Positions 1 to 9,906 of a stretch of 64,000 nt of DNA are shown here, in pieces. The notes under the pieces are model-generated. The model ran no database searches, was not told where the DNA came from, and worked only from the letters and a program-made list of their open reading frames with translations. Position 1 is the first letter of the stretch, and each line of letters opens with the position of its first letter. This DNA is from Zoogloea dura (GTDB lineage: Bacteria; Pseudomonadota; Gammaproteobacteria; Burkholderiales; Rhodocyclaceae), in the NCBI RefSeq assembly GCF_012927165.1, contig NZ_JABBGA010000002.1:62001-126000 (forward strand), written 5' to 3'. The position numbers and the translations under genes are program-made.

Positions 1-211
1 CCGTGTAGTGGCCGATCAGGCGGGCGACCCGCTCCCGCGCCAGGGATTCGCCACCCTTGCCCTCCGCCAGCTCCGCCAGCAGGGTCCGCAGCCCGCTCCA
101 GGCCCGCCGGCCCACAGCCCGCCGGGGGCCGGCGTGCGGAGCGGCCAGGCCCACCAACCTGCGCCAGAAGCCGATCCTGGCGGGGGCCTTGCCCGATTGG
201 GGGCTGGTCAT
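1..211 (-). CDS. 5' part of a gene, possibly malonyl-CoA decarboxylase
   Basis: Seventy N-terminal codons run leftward out of the window from an ATG at 211. The coding frame stays open, and the start lies 8 bp after the stop of the acyl-CoA ligase, so the two are probably one operon. The visible part has an Arg-rich start followed by a helix with the pattern LLAELAEGKGGESLARERV and then RLIGHY. This resembles the first helices of the malonyl-CoA decarboxylase N-terminal domain (serine/glycine-rich LLxExGE...ALA...LL..Y). A decarboxylase next to an acyl/malonyl-CoA ligase would make pathway sense. The catalytic domain lies outside the window, so the identity is a guess; that a real gene starts here is more secure. 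Confidence 0.5.
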   Translation of the reverse strand, partial: MTSPQSGKAPARIGFWRRLVGLAAPHAGPRRAVGRRAWSGLRTLLAELAEGKGGESLARERVARLIGHYT

Positions 212-219
212 CCCCGGCA

Positions 220-1887
220 TCATGTCCGGGCTCCGGCTTGCAGCACGGTCTGGGCCTGCTGGCGCAGCAGGTATTTCTGCACCTTGCCGGTAGCGGTCTT
301 GCTGAGGGGGCCGAAGATCACGTGGCGGGGCGCCTTGAAATGGGCCATGCGGGCCCGGCAGAAAGCCACGACATCGTCGGCCGCCAGCCTGCCGGCCCCC
401 TCCTTGAGGCTGATGAAGGCGCAGGGCACTTCTCCCCAGCGCACATCCGCCACGGCCACCACCGCGGCCTCGAGGATGTCAGGGTGGCGGCACAGCACCT
501 CCTCGACCTCCAGGGACGAAATATTCTCTCCACCAGAGATGATGATGTCCCTGGCCCGATCGCGGATCTCGATGTAGCCGTCGGGATGCCAGACCGCCAG
601 ATCCCCGGTATGGTAGAAGCCCCCCGCCAGAGCCCTGGCGCTGGCCCCCGGGTTGTCGAGATAGCCTTTCATGATGGCGTGGCCCCGGAGCATGACCTCC
701 CCCATGGTCTCGCCGTCCTGCGGCACCGGCTCCAGGGTGGCCGGGTCCGCCACCATCAGGGCCCCCTGGGCCAGCATGGGCACGCCCTGGCGGGCCATCA
801 TGCGGGCCCGCTCCTCGCTGGACAGACGCGACCAGGCCGGCTGCCAGGCACAGACCGTGGCCGGCCCGTAGGACTCGGTAGTGCCGTACAGATGCACCAC
901 CCGAAAGCCCATCGCCGCCATGCCCGCAATGACAGTGGACGGAGGCGCGGCGCCGCCGACCCCGATCTGCACGCTGTGCTGAAAGCGCCGCTTGTGGTGC
1001 TCCGGAGCGTGGATCAGCATGTTCAGGACGACTGGCGCGCCATGCATGTGGGTGACCTTCTCCTCGGCGATCAGGCGGAAGACCGCCGCCGTATCCAGCT
1101 GGCGCAGGCAGACATGCGTGCCGCAGGCCGCCGTCACCGCCCAGGGGTAGGTCCAGCCATTGCAGTGGAACATCGGCAGGGTCCACAGGTAGACGCTGTC
1201 CGCATCCAGCCGGGAGGCGATGAGGTTCGACAGGGCGTTGAGGTAGGCACCCCGGGCGTGGTAGACCACCCCCTTGGGGTCCCCCGTCGTGCCGGACGTG
1301 TATTGCAGGCTGACAGCCTGCCACTCATCCCGCTGCGGGGGCACAAATTGCGCCACATCGGCGGCGGCCAGCATGGCCTCGTACTCCCACTCCCCCACCC
1401 GCGGACAGGTGGGCAGATCGGCAATATCCACCACCGGCAGGACCCGCCCCAGGCGCGCCCGCGCAGTGGCGACCACCTCACCGTACTCCGTATCCGCCAG
1501 AAGCAGGCGGGCCCCGCCATGCTGCAGGTGAAAGGCGATGGTCTCCGCATCGAGCCGCGTGTTGATGGGGTTGAGGATGGCGCCAAGCATCGGAACGGCA
1601 AAGTGCGCCTCGAGCATGGCGGGCACATTCGGTGCCAGGATGGCCACCGTTTCGCCGGGGCAGATACCCTGCTGCTGCAAGGCCGCGGCAAGGCGGCAGA
1701 CGCGCTCGTGGAACTGTCGGTAGCTCAGCCTCCGGTAGCCGTGGATGACCGCCGTCTTGTCCGGATGGCAACGCACCGCGTGCTCGAGGAAATGCACCGG
1801 ATCCAGGGGCATCCAGTTGGCCGAAGTCCTGGTGAGACCGTCGACGCCGACCGCTTCGTATTCCCTGGGTGGAAAGGGTGCTGTCAT
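220..1887 (-). CDS. AMP-forming acyl-CoA synthetase (medium/long-chain or DmdB-like)
   Basis: This 555-residue ANL-superfamily ligase activates a carboxylic acid with ATP and CoA through an acyl-adenylate. The P-loop motif YTSGTTGDPKGV is at about residue 182. YGTTESYGP (adenine binding), GDLAVWHPDGYIEIRDR (ribose-binding Asp and hinge), the IISGGENISSLEVEE core and a C-terminal KTATGKVQK with the catalytic Lys are all present. The length is normal for the family. The ATG at 1887 has GGAGA about 9 nt upstream and gives the usual N-terminus; the frame stays open further upstream, but those codons run into the divergent promoter region. The overall look is like fatty-acyl-CoA or 3-methylmercaptopropionyl-CoA ligases; the substrate cannot be read from sequence. 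It is divergent from an AraC-type regulator that may control it. Confidence 0.88.
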   Translation of the reverse strand: MTAPFPPREYEAVGVDGLTRTSANWMPLDPVHFLEHAVRCHPDKTAVIHGYRRLSYRQFHERVCRLAAALQQQGICPGETVAILAPNVPAMLEAHFAVPMLGAILNPINTRLDAETIAFHLQHGGARLLLADTEYGEVVATARARLGRVLPVVDIADLPTCPRVGEWEYEAMLAAADVAQFVPPQRDEWQAVSLQYTSGTTGDPKGVVYHARGAYLNALSNLIASRLDADSVYLWTLPMFHCNGWTYPWAVTAACGTHVCLRQLDTAAVFRLIAEEKVTHMHGAPVVLNMLIHAPEHHKRRFQHSVQIGVGGAAPPSTVIAGMAAMGFRVVHLYGTTESYGPATVCAWQPAWSRLSSEERARMMARQGVPMLAQGALMVADPATLEPVPQDGETMGEVMLRGHAIMKGYLDNPGASARALAGGFYHTGDLAVWHPDGYIEIRDRARDIIISGGENISSLEVEEVLCRHPDILEAAVVAVADVRWGEVPCAFISLKEGAGRLAADDVVAFCRARMAHFKAPRHVIFGPLSKTATGKVQKYLLRQQAQTVLQAGART

Positions 1888-2067
1888 GATGAGGGGTCTC
1901 CAGTGAAGCCGCCGGGCTGGCTCGGAACGGTGGCGGCAGACGGCGCCCACTGTAGCGGAGCCCCCACGGAGCACTTTGCCGGCACGGCCACCAGATATGC
2001 TCAACACGCCACAACACAGCCGGGGATGTGAAAGAATCAGCGGATCCAGCCAGGTACCACCATCGCC
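1888..2067. promoter_or_regulatory. Divergent promoter region, acyl-CoA ligase / AraC regulator
   Basis: These 180 bp separate two divergent genes and must hold both promoters and probably the AraC-type operator. No convincing -35/-10 pair or clear repeated half-sites were recognised by eye, so the assignment rests on gene orientation alone. Confidence 0.35.
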
Positions 2068-3108
2068 ATGCCCCCTTCCTCGCGCCCACCCTCGCCGCCA
2101 CCGCTGGCCCTCACCATCTCGGGGCACTTCGTGACGGGCATGCTGGGTCCGGTGATGCGCCAGGGCGGCGCAGCCGCCGCCAGGCAAGTACTGCAGCAGG
2201 CCGGGATACCCGGCGCCTTTCTTCAGGAACCGGACTCACGGATCACCCGCCGCCAGTTCGTGGGCGCCTACAAGTCGGTGGCCGCGTACCTGGACGACGA
2301 GATGCACGGGCTGTGGTCCCGGCCGATCCGGGGTGGCACCCTCAAGTTCATGATGCTGAGCCTGCTGGACGCGGCCAACCTGGCCATCGCCCTCAACCGC
2401 TTCGTTCAGTTCTGGAACCTGCTGCTGGATGATTACCGGCTGGTCCTCACCCGCGAGCCGACGCGCATCGGTATCGTGCTGACGCCCCACCAGCCCGGGC
2501 TGGAGATCCGGATCCTCGGCCACGAACTGATGCTCAAGCTGGTGCATGGCATCGTCAGCTGGCTGCTGGACAGCGAGGTCGACCTGCTGGGCGTCGAGTT
2601 CGCCTTTGCCCGGCCCGCCCACTGGGCCGACTATGCCTTCCTCTACCCGGGGACGGTGAGTTTCGACGCGCCCCACAGCGCCATCTGGCTGGATGCGTCC
2701 CTCGGCGGCGCCGGCTTCCGCAGGACCCGGGTGGAGCTGTGGCCCTTCCTGCGCAGGGCCCCCGAGGATTGGGCCTTCACCACCGTCCACGCGGGCCTGC
2801 TGAGCACCCGGGTTCGCCAGGCGCTGGCGGCAGACGGCATCCCGTCGGCCGATGCGGATGCCATTGCAGCCAGGCTGGGACTCGCCAAGCGCACCCTCAC
2901 CCGCCGCCTGGAGCATGAAGGGCGCAGCTTCCGCGGCATCCGGGACGACCTCCGGCGGGACATGGCCGTCCAGCTGCTGACCCAGTCCCGGGCCTCGGTG
3001 GACAGCATCGCCACCCTTGTCGGCTTCGACAATACAGCGGCATTCTGCCGGGCCTTCAAGCTGTGGATGCAGCAGAGCCCCGGCGCCTACCGGAACCGCA
3101 GCAGCTGA
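2068..3108 (+). CDS. AraC-family transcriptional regulator with arabinose-binding-like N-terminal domain
   Basis: The 346-residue protein has an N-terminal effector domain of the type often called Arabinose_bd in this subfamily (about residues 20-210). It ends in a two-helix-turn-helix AraC DNA-binding domain (about 245-343). The second HTH signature reads SVDSIATLVGFDNTAAFCRAFK followed by the usual W..SPGAYR. Such regulators (OruR/ArgR-like) often activate a divergent catabolic operon, here the acyl-CoA ligase and possible malonyl-CoA decarboxylase. The effector is unknown. The ATG at 2068 is preceded by a weak ribosome binding site. The N-terminal run of Pro/Ser residues is unusual and the true start could be slightly downstream. 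Confidence 0.85.
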   Translation: MPPSSRPPSPPPLALTISGHFVTGMLGPVMRQGGAAAARQVLQQAGIPGAFLQEPDSRITRRQFVGAYKSVAAYLDDEMHGLWSRPIRGGTLKFMMLSLLDAANLAIALNRFVQFWNLLLDDYRLVLTREPTRIGIVLTPHQPGLEIRILGHELMLKLVHGIVSWLLDSEVDLLGVEFAFARPAHWADYAFLYPGTVSFDAPHSAIWLDASLGGAGFRRTRVELWPFLRRAPEDWAFTTVHAGLLSTRVRQALAADGIPSADADAIAARLGLAKRTLTRRLEHEGRSFRGIRDDLRRDMAVQLLTQSRASVDSIATLVGFDNTAAFCRAFKLWMQQSPGAYRNRSS

Positions 3109-3150
3109 AAACAGGTCATTCCCTTCCCGCCCCCACGAGAACCAACCGAC

Positions 3151-3819
3151 ATGGACATCACGAGCAAGAGCACCCCGCACTGGGGCCACCTGTGCACCAC
3201 CCCGGCCCACCGCCTCCAGTTCCGCGAGGCCTACACAGACAAGGGCAGCAGCACCAACCCCCTGTACGACCTCTACCTGCATTACCACGACACCGAATGG
3301 GGCGTCCCCGAGCACGACGACCGCGCCCTCTTCGAGCTCCTGACCCTCGAAGGGGCTCAGGCCGGCCTGTCGTGGATCACCGTGCTGCGCAAGCGCGAGA
3401 CCTACCGCGAGGCCTTCGCCGGCTTCGACCCCGAGAAGGTGGCGCGCTTCACCGAGGCCGACCAGGTGGCCCTGATGCTCAACCCGGGGATCGTCCGCAA
3501 CCGCCTCAAGATCGCCTCGACCATCGACAACGCCCGCGCCTTCCTGGCCATCCAGGCGGAGTTCGGCAGCTTCGACGCCTGGCTGTGGCGCTTCGTGGAG
3601 GGTCAGCCGATCCAGAATCAGCTCCGTAGCCTGGCCGACGCGCAGGCCAGCACCCCCCTTTCGGACCAGCTCTCGAAAGAACTCAAGAGACGCGGCTTCC
3701 GCTTTGTCGGCACCACCATCTGCTACGCCTTCATGCAGGCAGCAGGGCTGGTGAACGACCACCTGACCGACTGTTTCCGCCACCAGGAGGTGGCCGCGCT
3801 ATCATCGCGCCCTCTGTGA
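3151..3819 (+). CDS. tag: DNA-3-methyladenine glycosylase I
   Basis: Tag removes N3-methyladenine from alkylated DNA in base excision repair. The core is clear: YHDTEWGVPEHDD, then LEGAQAGLSWITVLRKR (containing the catalytic Glu), NPGIVRNRLKI and RGFRFVGTTICYAFMQA, and the C-terminal VNDHLTDC. The protein has 222 residues against about 187 in E. coli. The extra length is an N-terminal extension of about 30 residues, and the usual Cys at residue 4 that helps bind structural zinc is not at the equivalent place; the other three zinc ligands (His46, and His and Cys in the C-terminal motif) are kept. Cys15 or nearby His residues may substitute. It sits 15 bp before the mutarotase gene. Confidence 0.9.
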   Translation: MDITSKSTPHWGHLCTTPAHRLQFREAYTDKGSSTNPLYDLYLHYHDTEWGVPEHDDRALFELLTLEGAQAGLSWITVLRKRETYREAFAGFDPEKVARFTEADQVALMLNPGIVRNRLKIASTIDNARAFLAIQAEFGSFDAWLWRFVEGQPIQNQLRSLADAQASTPLSDQLSKELKRRGFRFVGTTICYAFMQAAGLVNDHLTDCFRHQEVAALSSRPL

Positions 3820-3834
3820 CACCCGCCCCGAATC

Positions 3835-4683
3835 ATGATCGACCAGATTGAAACCGCCGAGCTGCACGGCCAGCCCGTGCTCAAGCTGCAAACCCCGGAT
3901 GGCGCCGTGGCGCTGATCAGCCTGTTTGGCGCCCAGGTGCTGTCGTGGACGCCCGCCGGAGGCGAAGAGCGCCTCTACCTGAGCCCACAGGCCATCTTCG
4001 ACGGCAGCACTCCCATCCGTGGCGGCACGCCAGTGTGCTTTCCCCAGTTCGCCGGTGAAGGCCCGCTGCCCAAGCACGGCTTCGCCCGCAACCGCGCCTG
4101 GCGCGTCGTCAGCTCCCGCGCCGGCAAGGACTATGCCGTCGCAACCCTGCGCCTCGAGGACGACGCGGCAACCCGCGCCCTGTGGCCGCATGCCTTCGCC
4201 GCCGAGATGAGCGTCTCCATCGGTGGCGACCGGCTGGACATGGAGCTGGCGGTGGAGAACACCGGCGACACGGCCTTCAGCTTCACCGCGGCCCTGCACA
4301 CCTACCTCAAGGTCCGCGAGGTCGAATCCCTGCGCATCGAAGGCCTGCGCGGCCTCGAATACCGGGATTCAGCAGACGGCGACACGTTCAAGAAGGAAAC
4401 CGGCGTCGGGGTGATGATCGACGACGAAGTGGACCGCATCTACCACGGCGCGCCGCAGACCATCCTGGTCCGCGAGGATCACCGGGCCCTGGGCATCCAC
4501 AACGAGAACTTCCCGGACGTGGTGGTCTGGAACCCCTGGGAGCACAAGTGCGCCCAGCTTGCCGACATGCCCGCCGACGGCTTCCGGCGCATGCTCTGCG
4601 TGGAGGCCGCAGCGGTGAAGACGCCCATCGAGCTCGCCCCCGGCGCAGACTGGTGGGGCCGCCAGACACTGGTGGCGATGTAA
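3835..4683 (+). CDS. D-hexose-6-phosphate mutarotase (YeaD/aldose-1-epimerase superfamily)
   Basis: This 282-residue cytosolic enzyme interconverts alpha and beta anomers of glucose-6-phosphate and related sugars. Family landmarks are GGEERLYLS, IRGGTPVCFPQF followed by LPKHGFARNRAW (substrate-binding Arg/His), the TAALHTYLKV region with the catalytic His, and a VVWNPWEHKC motif near residue 225. The length matches the family. It starts 15 bp after tag and is probably cotranscribed with it. No linked sugar-metabolism gene is present, so the physiological context is not apparent. Confidence 0.88.
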   Translation: MIDQIETAELHGQPVLKLQTPDGAVALISLFGAQVLSWTPAGGEERLYLSPQAIFDGSTPIRGGTPVCFPQFAGEGPLPKHGFARNRAWRVVSSRAGKDYAVATLRLEDDAATRALWPHAFAAEMSVSIGGDRLDMELAVENTGDTAFSFTAALHTYLKVREVESLRIEGLRGLEYRDSADGDTFKKETGVGVMIDDEVDRIYHGAPQTILVREDHRALGIHNENFPDVVVWNPWEHKCAQLADMPADGFRRMLCVEAAAVKTPIELAPGADWWGRQTLVAM

Positions 4684-4697
4684 GCGACCAAGCAATG

Positions 4698-4721
4698 AAA
4701 AGGGGCGGCCTCAGCCGCCCC
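4698..4721 (-). terminator. Rho-independent terminator for the downstream minus-strand gene
   Basis: A perfect 8-bp GC stem (4702-4709 with 4714-4721) with a CTCA loop is followed, reading on the minus strand, by TTTT (4698-4701). It lies 22 bp past the stop of the secreted nuclease-like gene and in the gap where that gene and the mutarotase gene converge. On the plus strand it lacks a T-run. Confidence 0.75.
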
Positions 4722-4743
4722 GACATCTGCTCGCGCTGATGAC

Positions 4744-5967
4744 TCAGTTAGCGACAGCCCGCACCGTTTCGGCCACGTTGCGGCCGTTCACGCGCACCAC
4801 GGCAAGGGTGTGACCCGAGCCATCCACCTCGACCGGCTCGACCGACACGCTGCCGGAATCCAGCGCCCGCTGCAGGCGCTGGGTGGCGTGTTCGGAGGTC
4901 ATGCCGGGCTCACGGATGTCGAGCCCCTGGACGCGGATCTTGCGCCCGCCCTGGTAGAAGGTGGCGCCATCCATCGCGTAGGCGCGGGGCGTGCCCTTGG
5001 GGGTACGGCCGCCGGGCTGGGACTGGACCACCGCAGGCGCCGCCACTGCGGCAGCCGGTGCAGCGATGGCCGGCACGGCCGCAGGCGGAGCGCTATGGGC
5101 GGGTGCTGCAGGCAGCGGCGCCGGGACGGCACGCACCGGCACCGGATCGGGGGCCTGCGCGGCATTCAGGGAGGCCGCAGCGGCTGCGGCGGCCTCAGGG
5201 CCGGACAATTCTGCCGAGCCTGCCGCATAGCGCTGCGCCACGCGGGGCGCCTCGACCGGTGTCTGGGCAAGCGGCACAGCCGCTTCCGGGATCGGCCCTC
5301 GAGCCTGGGCCCGAGCCACCTCAGCAGCGGGCGGCGGTAGTGTCACGCTGGGCCGCGGCGCGCTCAGGCTGCTCGAGCGCGGCGGCGGGATCGGTACGTT
5401 GGGGGCCGGGATCGGCGGCAACGCGTTACGGCTCTGGATCTGGCGCACCGCCTCGGCGCGGGGGATCGGCGGCGAACTGGGCACAAAGGCTTCCCGGCCG
5501 ATGCCGCCACTACGCGGCGTCACGGCCTCACTGCTCTCGGCGCGACGCGCCCGGCCTTCATCGCGGGTCACGGGCACGCTGCGCTCGACCACGACCTTGC
5601 GGCCCTTGACGATCCGGACCTCCTTGACCGTCTTGCGCGCGGGCTTGCTCTCCCTGGGCTCGCGGACGCTGGCAAGCGGCTGGGATGGTTTGCCCTTGCG
5701 GGCCTCGGGCGTGCGGGAGGAAGCCTTGGCGGCCTTCAAGGACGGCGCCTTGACCGCCTTGGCCGCCTTTACTGCCTTGGCGGGCGTGGCGGGTTTGCCG
5801 GCCGAAGCCTTGGGCGCCTTCTCTGCAGACGATTTGGCGGGCTTGGCCGCCTGGCCTGCCTTGTGGGCGGGGGGGGCATGCGACGGCGCAGGCGCAGCCG
5901 AGGCGTCCGCCCCGATCAACGTCAAGCCGAATGCCACCGCTGCCAAGGCAGCGAAAACGGGATTCAT
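4744..5967 (-). CDS. Secreted Lys/Ala/Pro-rich protein with a degenerate SNase-like C-terminal domain
   Basis: The 407-residue protein has a signal peptide (MNPVFAALAAVAFGL, cleavage near ADASAAPA). A long low-complexity region follows, rich in Lys, Ala and Pro (about 30-320), with AKAVKAAKAVKAPSLKAAKA-type repeats resembling histone H1/AlgP tails. The last 85 residues resemble a staphylococcal-nuclease fold: DGATFYQGGRKIRVQGLDIREPG, then a long helix, then VDGSGHTLAVVRVNGRNVAE. The Arg and Glu of the SNase active site appear kept (KIRV, REPG), but the second catalytic Arg (usually D..GR) is replaced in VDGSGH, so nuclease activity is doubtful. The basic stretch could bind DNA or anionic polymers. 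It has its own terminator and is divergent from tex. Confidence 0.7.
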   Translation of the reverse strand: MNPVFAALAAVAFGLTLIGADASAAPAPSHAPPAHKAGQAAKPAKSSAEKAPKASAGKPATPAKAVKAAKAVKAPSLKAAKASSRTPEARKGKPSQPLASVREPRESKPARKTVKEVRIVKGRKVVVERSVPVTRDEGRARRAESSEAVTPRSGGIGREAFVPSSPPIPRAEAVRQIQSRNALPPIPAPNVPIPPPRSSSLSAPRPSVTLPPPAAEVARAQARGPIPEAAVPLAQTPVEAPRVAQRYAAGSAELSGPEAAAAAAASLNAAQAPDPVPVRAVPAPLPAAPAHSAPPAAVPAIAAPAAAVAAPAVVQSQPGGRTPKGTPRAYAMDGATFYQGGRKIRVQGLDIREPGMTSEHATQRLQRALDSGSVSVEPVEVDGSGHTLAVVRVNGRNVAETVRAVAN

Positions 5968-6149
5968 GTGGTGTTATCTCCTGCTGCGTCGGATCGGCCG
6001 GAAAGCGGCGCTCCGACTGGATGTGCGCGAAATGTTCATGATTCGCGGCACGGACAATTAACTGATTTTACCGGAAACCGGGGCTCCGACGGACTTGCGG
6101 GCAGGGCCGGCTTTCTGCACCATGCGCCCTTTTTTGCGTCAAGCCGTCC
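5968..6149. promoter_or_regulatory. Divergent intergenic region before tex
   Basis: These 182 bp separate the secreted nuclease-like gene (minus) and tex (plus) and must contain a promoter for each. AGGAGA about 12 nt before 5967 is a plausible ribosome binding site for the minus-strand gene. No strong -35/-10 pair was recognised. Confidence 0.35.
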
Positions 6150-8480
<2,331 letters not shown>

Positions 8481-8548
8481 GACGCCCCCGGGAATTCCCC
8501 GCCCGCCCCCCGGGCCGGATAGAATCCGCCCACCCCATCGATCTGCCA

Positions 8549-8570
8549 GCGACGCCTTCCGGGGCGTCGC
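8549..8570 (+). other. Hairpin between tex and the ArsC-like gene
   Basis: An 8-bp perfect stem (8549-8556 with 8563-8570) with a 6-nt loop lies 15 nt before the next ATG. There is no adjacent T-run, so it is more likely a leader structure or a weak tex terminator than a strong stop. Confidence 0.4.
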
Positions 8571-8585
8571 GCCGCTTTCAGCACC

Positions 8586-8951
8586 ATGACCACGATCTAC
8601 GGCATCAAGAACTGCGACACCATGAAGAAGGCCTTCGCCTGGCTCGACGAGCACGGCCTGAGCTACACCTTCCACGACTACAAGAAATCCGGCATCGACT
8701 CGGCCCGCCTGCATGCCTGGAGCAAGGCCATCGGCTGGAAGAGCCTGGTGAACACCCGTGGCACCACCTGGCGCAAGCTGCCTGCCGAGCGCCAGGCCAT
8801 CGACACCCAGAGCGCCGCGGTGCAGCTGATGCAGGAATTCCCCAGCCTGATCCGCCGCCCGGTGATCGAAACCGATGGCGGCCAGCTGCTGGTCGGTCTC
8901 GACCTCGCCCTCTACACCAGCTTCCTCGCCCCCGAAGGGAAAGCCGAATGA
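8586..8951 (+). CDS. ArsC-family (YffB/Spx-like) thioredoxin-fold reductase
   Basis: This 121-residue protein starts MTTIYGIKNCDTMKKA, the usual ArsC/YffB N-terminus with a single redox Cys (Cys10) in a CxxM context instead of CxxC. The KSGID and RGTTWRKL segments and the C-terminal RRPVIE...LLVGLD are family landmarks. YffB-type members are glutathione-dependent thiol reductases of uncertain substrate; true arsenate reduction is not implied because no ars genes are nearby. Its stop overlaps the hslO start by 4 bp (ATGA), so the two are translationally coupled. Confidence 0.85.
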   Translation: MTTIYGIKNCDTMKKAFAWLDEHGLSYTFHDYKKSGIDSARLHAWSKAIGWKSLVNTRGTTWRKLPAERQAIDTQSAAVQLMQEFPSLIRRPVIETDGGQLLVGLDLALYTSFLAPEGKAE

Positions 8952-9817
8952 GCCAGTCCTACATCCGCCGCTTCCTGCTGGAAGACCTCGACATCCGCGG
9001 CGCCCTCGTCAAGCTCGACGACGTCTGGCAAGCCCTGCTGGAGAAGCGCGACTACCCCGCCAACGTGCGCGACCTGCTCGGCGCCATGGCCGCGGTGGGC
9101 GGCGTGATCGGCGGCAACCTCAAGCAGGCCGGCCGGCTGACCATCCAGCTGCAGGGGCACGGCCCGGTTGCCCTGCTGGTGGTGGACATCACCGAAGCCC
9201 TCAACCTGCGCGGCTACGCCAAAGCCAGCGAGGACGCCGCCGGACTCAGCGGCGTCGCCGACCTGATCGGCGACGGCCAGCTCCTGCTGACCCTCGACAT
9301 GCCCGGCCTGCGCCACCCCTACCAGAGCTATGTGCCGATCGAGGGCGACAGCGTCGCCGAAGTCTTCGAGCACTACCTGACCCAGTCCGAACAGCAACCC
9401 GCTGCCCTGCACACCGCCTGCTCGGCCGCCGCCGCCGCCTGCCTGTTCCTGCAGAAGCTCCCGGATGCCGACAAGAAGGACCCGGACGGCTGGGACCGGG
9501 TCACCCGCCTGGCCGCCACCATCCGCCCGGACGAACTCCTCGGCCTGGAACCGGAGGCCATCCTGACCCGCCTCTTCCACCAGGAGACGGTGCGCCTGCT
9601 GGATGCCCGCGAAGTCACCCACGACTGGCCGCAGGACTGGGACAAGGTCCGCGACATGCTGCGCTCCCTCGGCCGCGACGAACTGGATGCCATGCTGGCC
9701 GAACACGGCGAGATCCTGATCCACGACGACCTGTCGAACCACGAATACCGCTTCGACGCCGACGACGTGGCCGCCCTGTTCGCCGAGCCCCCGCCCGAAC
9801 CCCGCACCCTGCACTGA
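8948..9817 (+). CDS. hslO: Hsp33-family chaperone lacking the redox-switch cysteines
   Basis: The N-terminal substrate-binding domain is well kept (FLLEDLDIRGALVKLDDVW, LLGAMAAVGGVIGGNLK, GRLTIQLQGHGPV), as are the linker and C-terminal secondary structure (LRSLGRDELDAMLAEHGEI, YRFDADDVAALF). The C-terminal zinc/redox motifs that normally read CxC and CxxC are absent. The first site reads THDWPQDWDKV (about 223-232) and the second HDDLSNHEYR (about 259-268), so all four cysteines are replaced. In E. coli Hsp33 those residues bind zinc when reduced and activate holdase function on oxidation. This copy therefore cannot work by that switch; it may be regulated by unfolding alone or be constitutively active. 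It is coupled to the ArsC-like gene. Confidence 0.9.
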   Translation: MSQSYIRRFLLEDLDIRGALVKLDDVWQALLEKRDYPANVRDLLGAMAAVGGVIGGNLKQAGRLTIQLQGHGPVALLVVDITEALNLRGYAKASEDAAGLSGVADLIGDGQLLLTLDMPGLRHPYQSYVPIEGDSVAEVFEHYLTQSEQQPAALHTACSAAAAACLFLQKLPDADKKDPDGWDRVTRLAATIRPDELLGLEPEAILTRLFHQETVRLLDAREVTHDWPQDWDKVRDMLRSLGRDELDAMLAEHGEILIHDDLSNHEYRFDADDVAALFAEPPPEPRTLH

Positions 9818-9853
9818 TCTTCGTTGATTTGGCCGGCAGGCTTGCCCGAAACC

Positions 9854-9881
9854 CCGCTGAAAAGTAGACTTCAGCGGTTTT
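9854..9881 (+). terminator. Rho-independent terminator after hslO
   Basis: A perfect 8-bp stem (9854-9861 with 9870-9877) closes an 8-nt loop and is followed by TTTT. It sits 36 bp past the hslO stop and before minC. Confidence 0.8.
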
Positions 9882-9906
9882 AGTCCGCTCACCCGCACAC
9901 CACTCC

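Noticed and set aside
8586-8951. Arsenate reductase of an ars operon
   Set aside because: It is the YffB-like branch with a lone Cys in CxxM context, and no arsR, arsB or acr3 gene is present.
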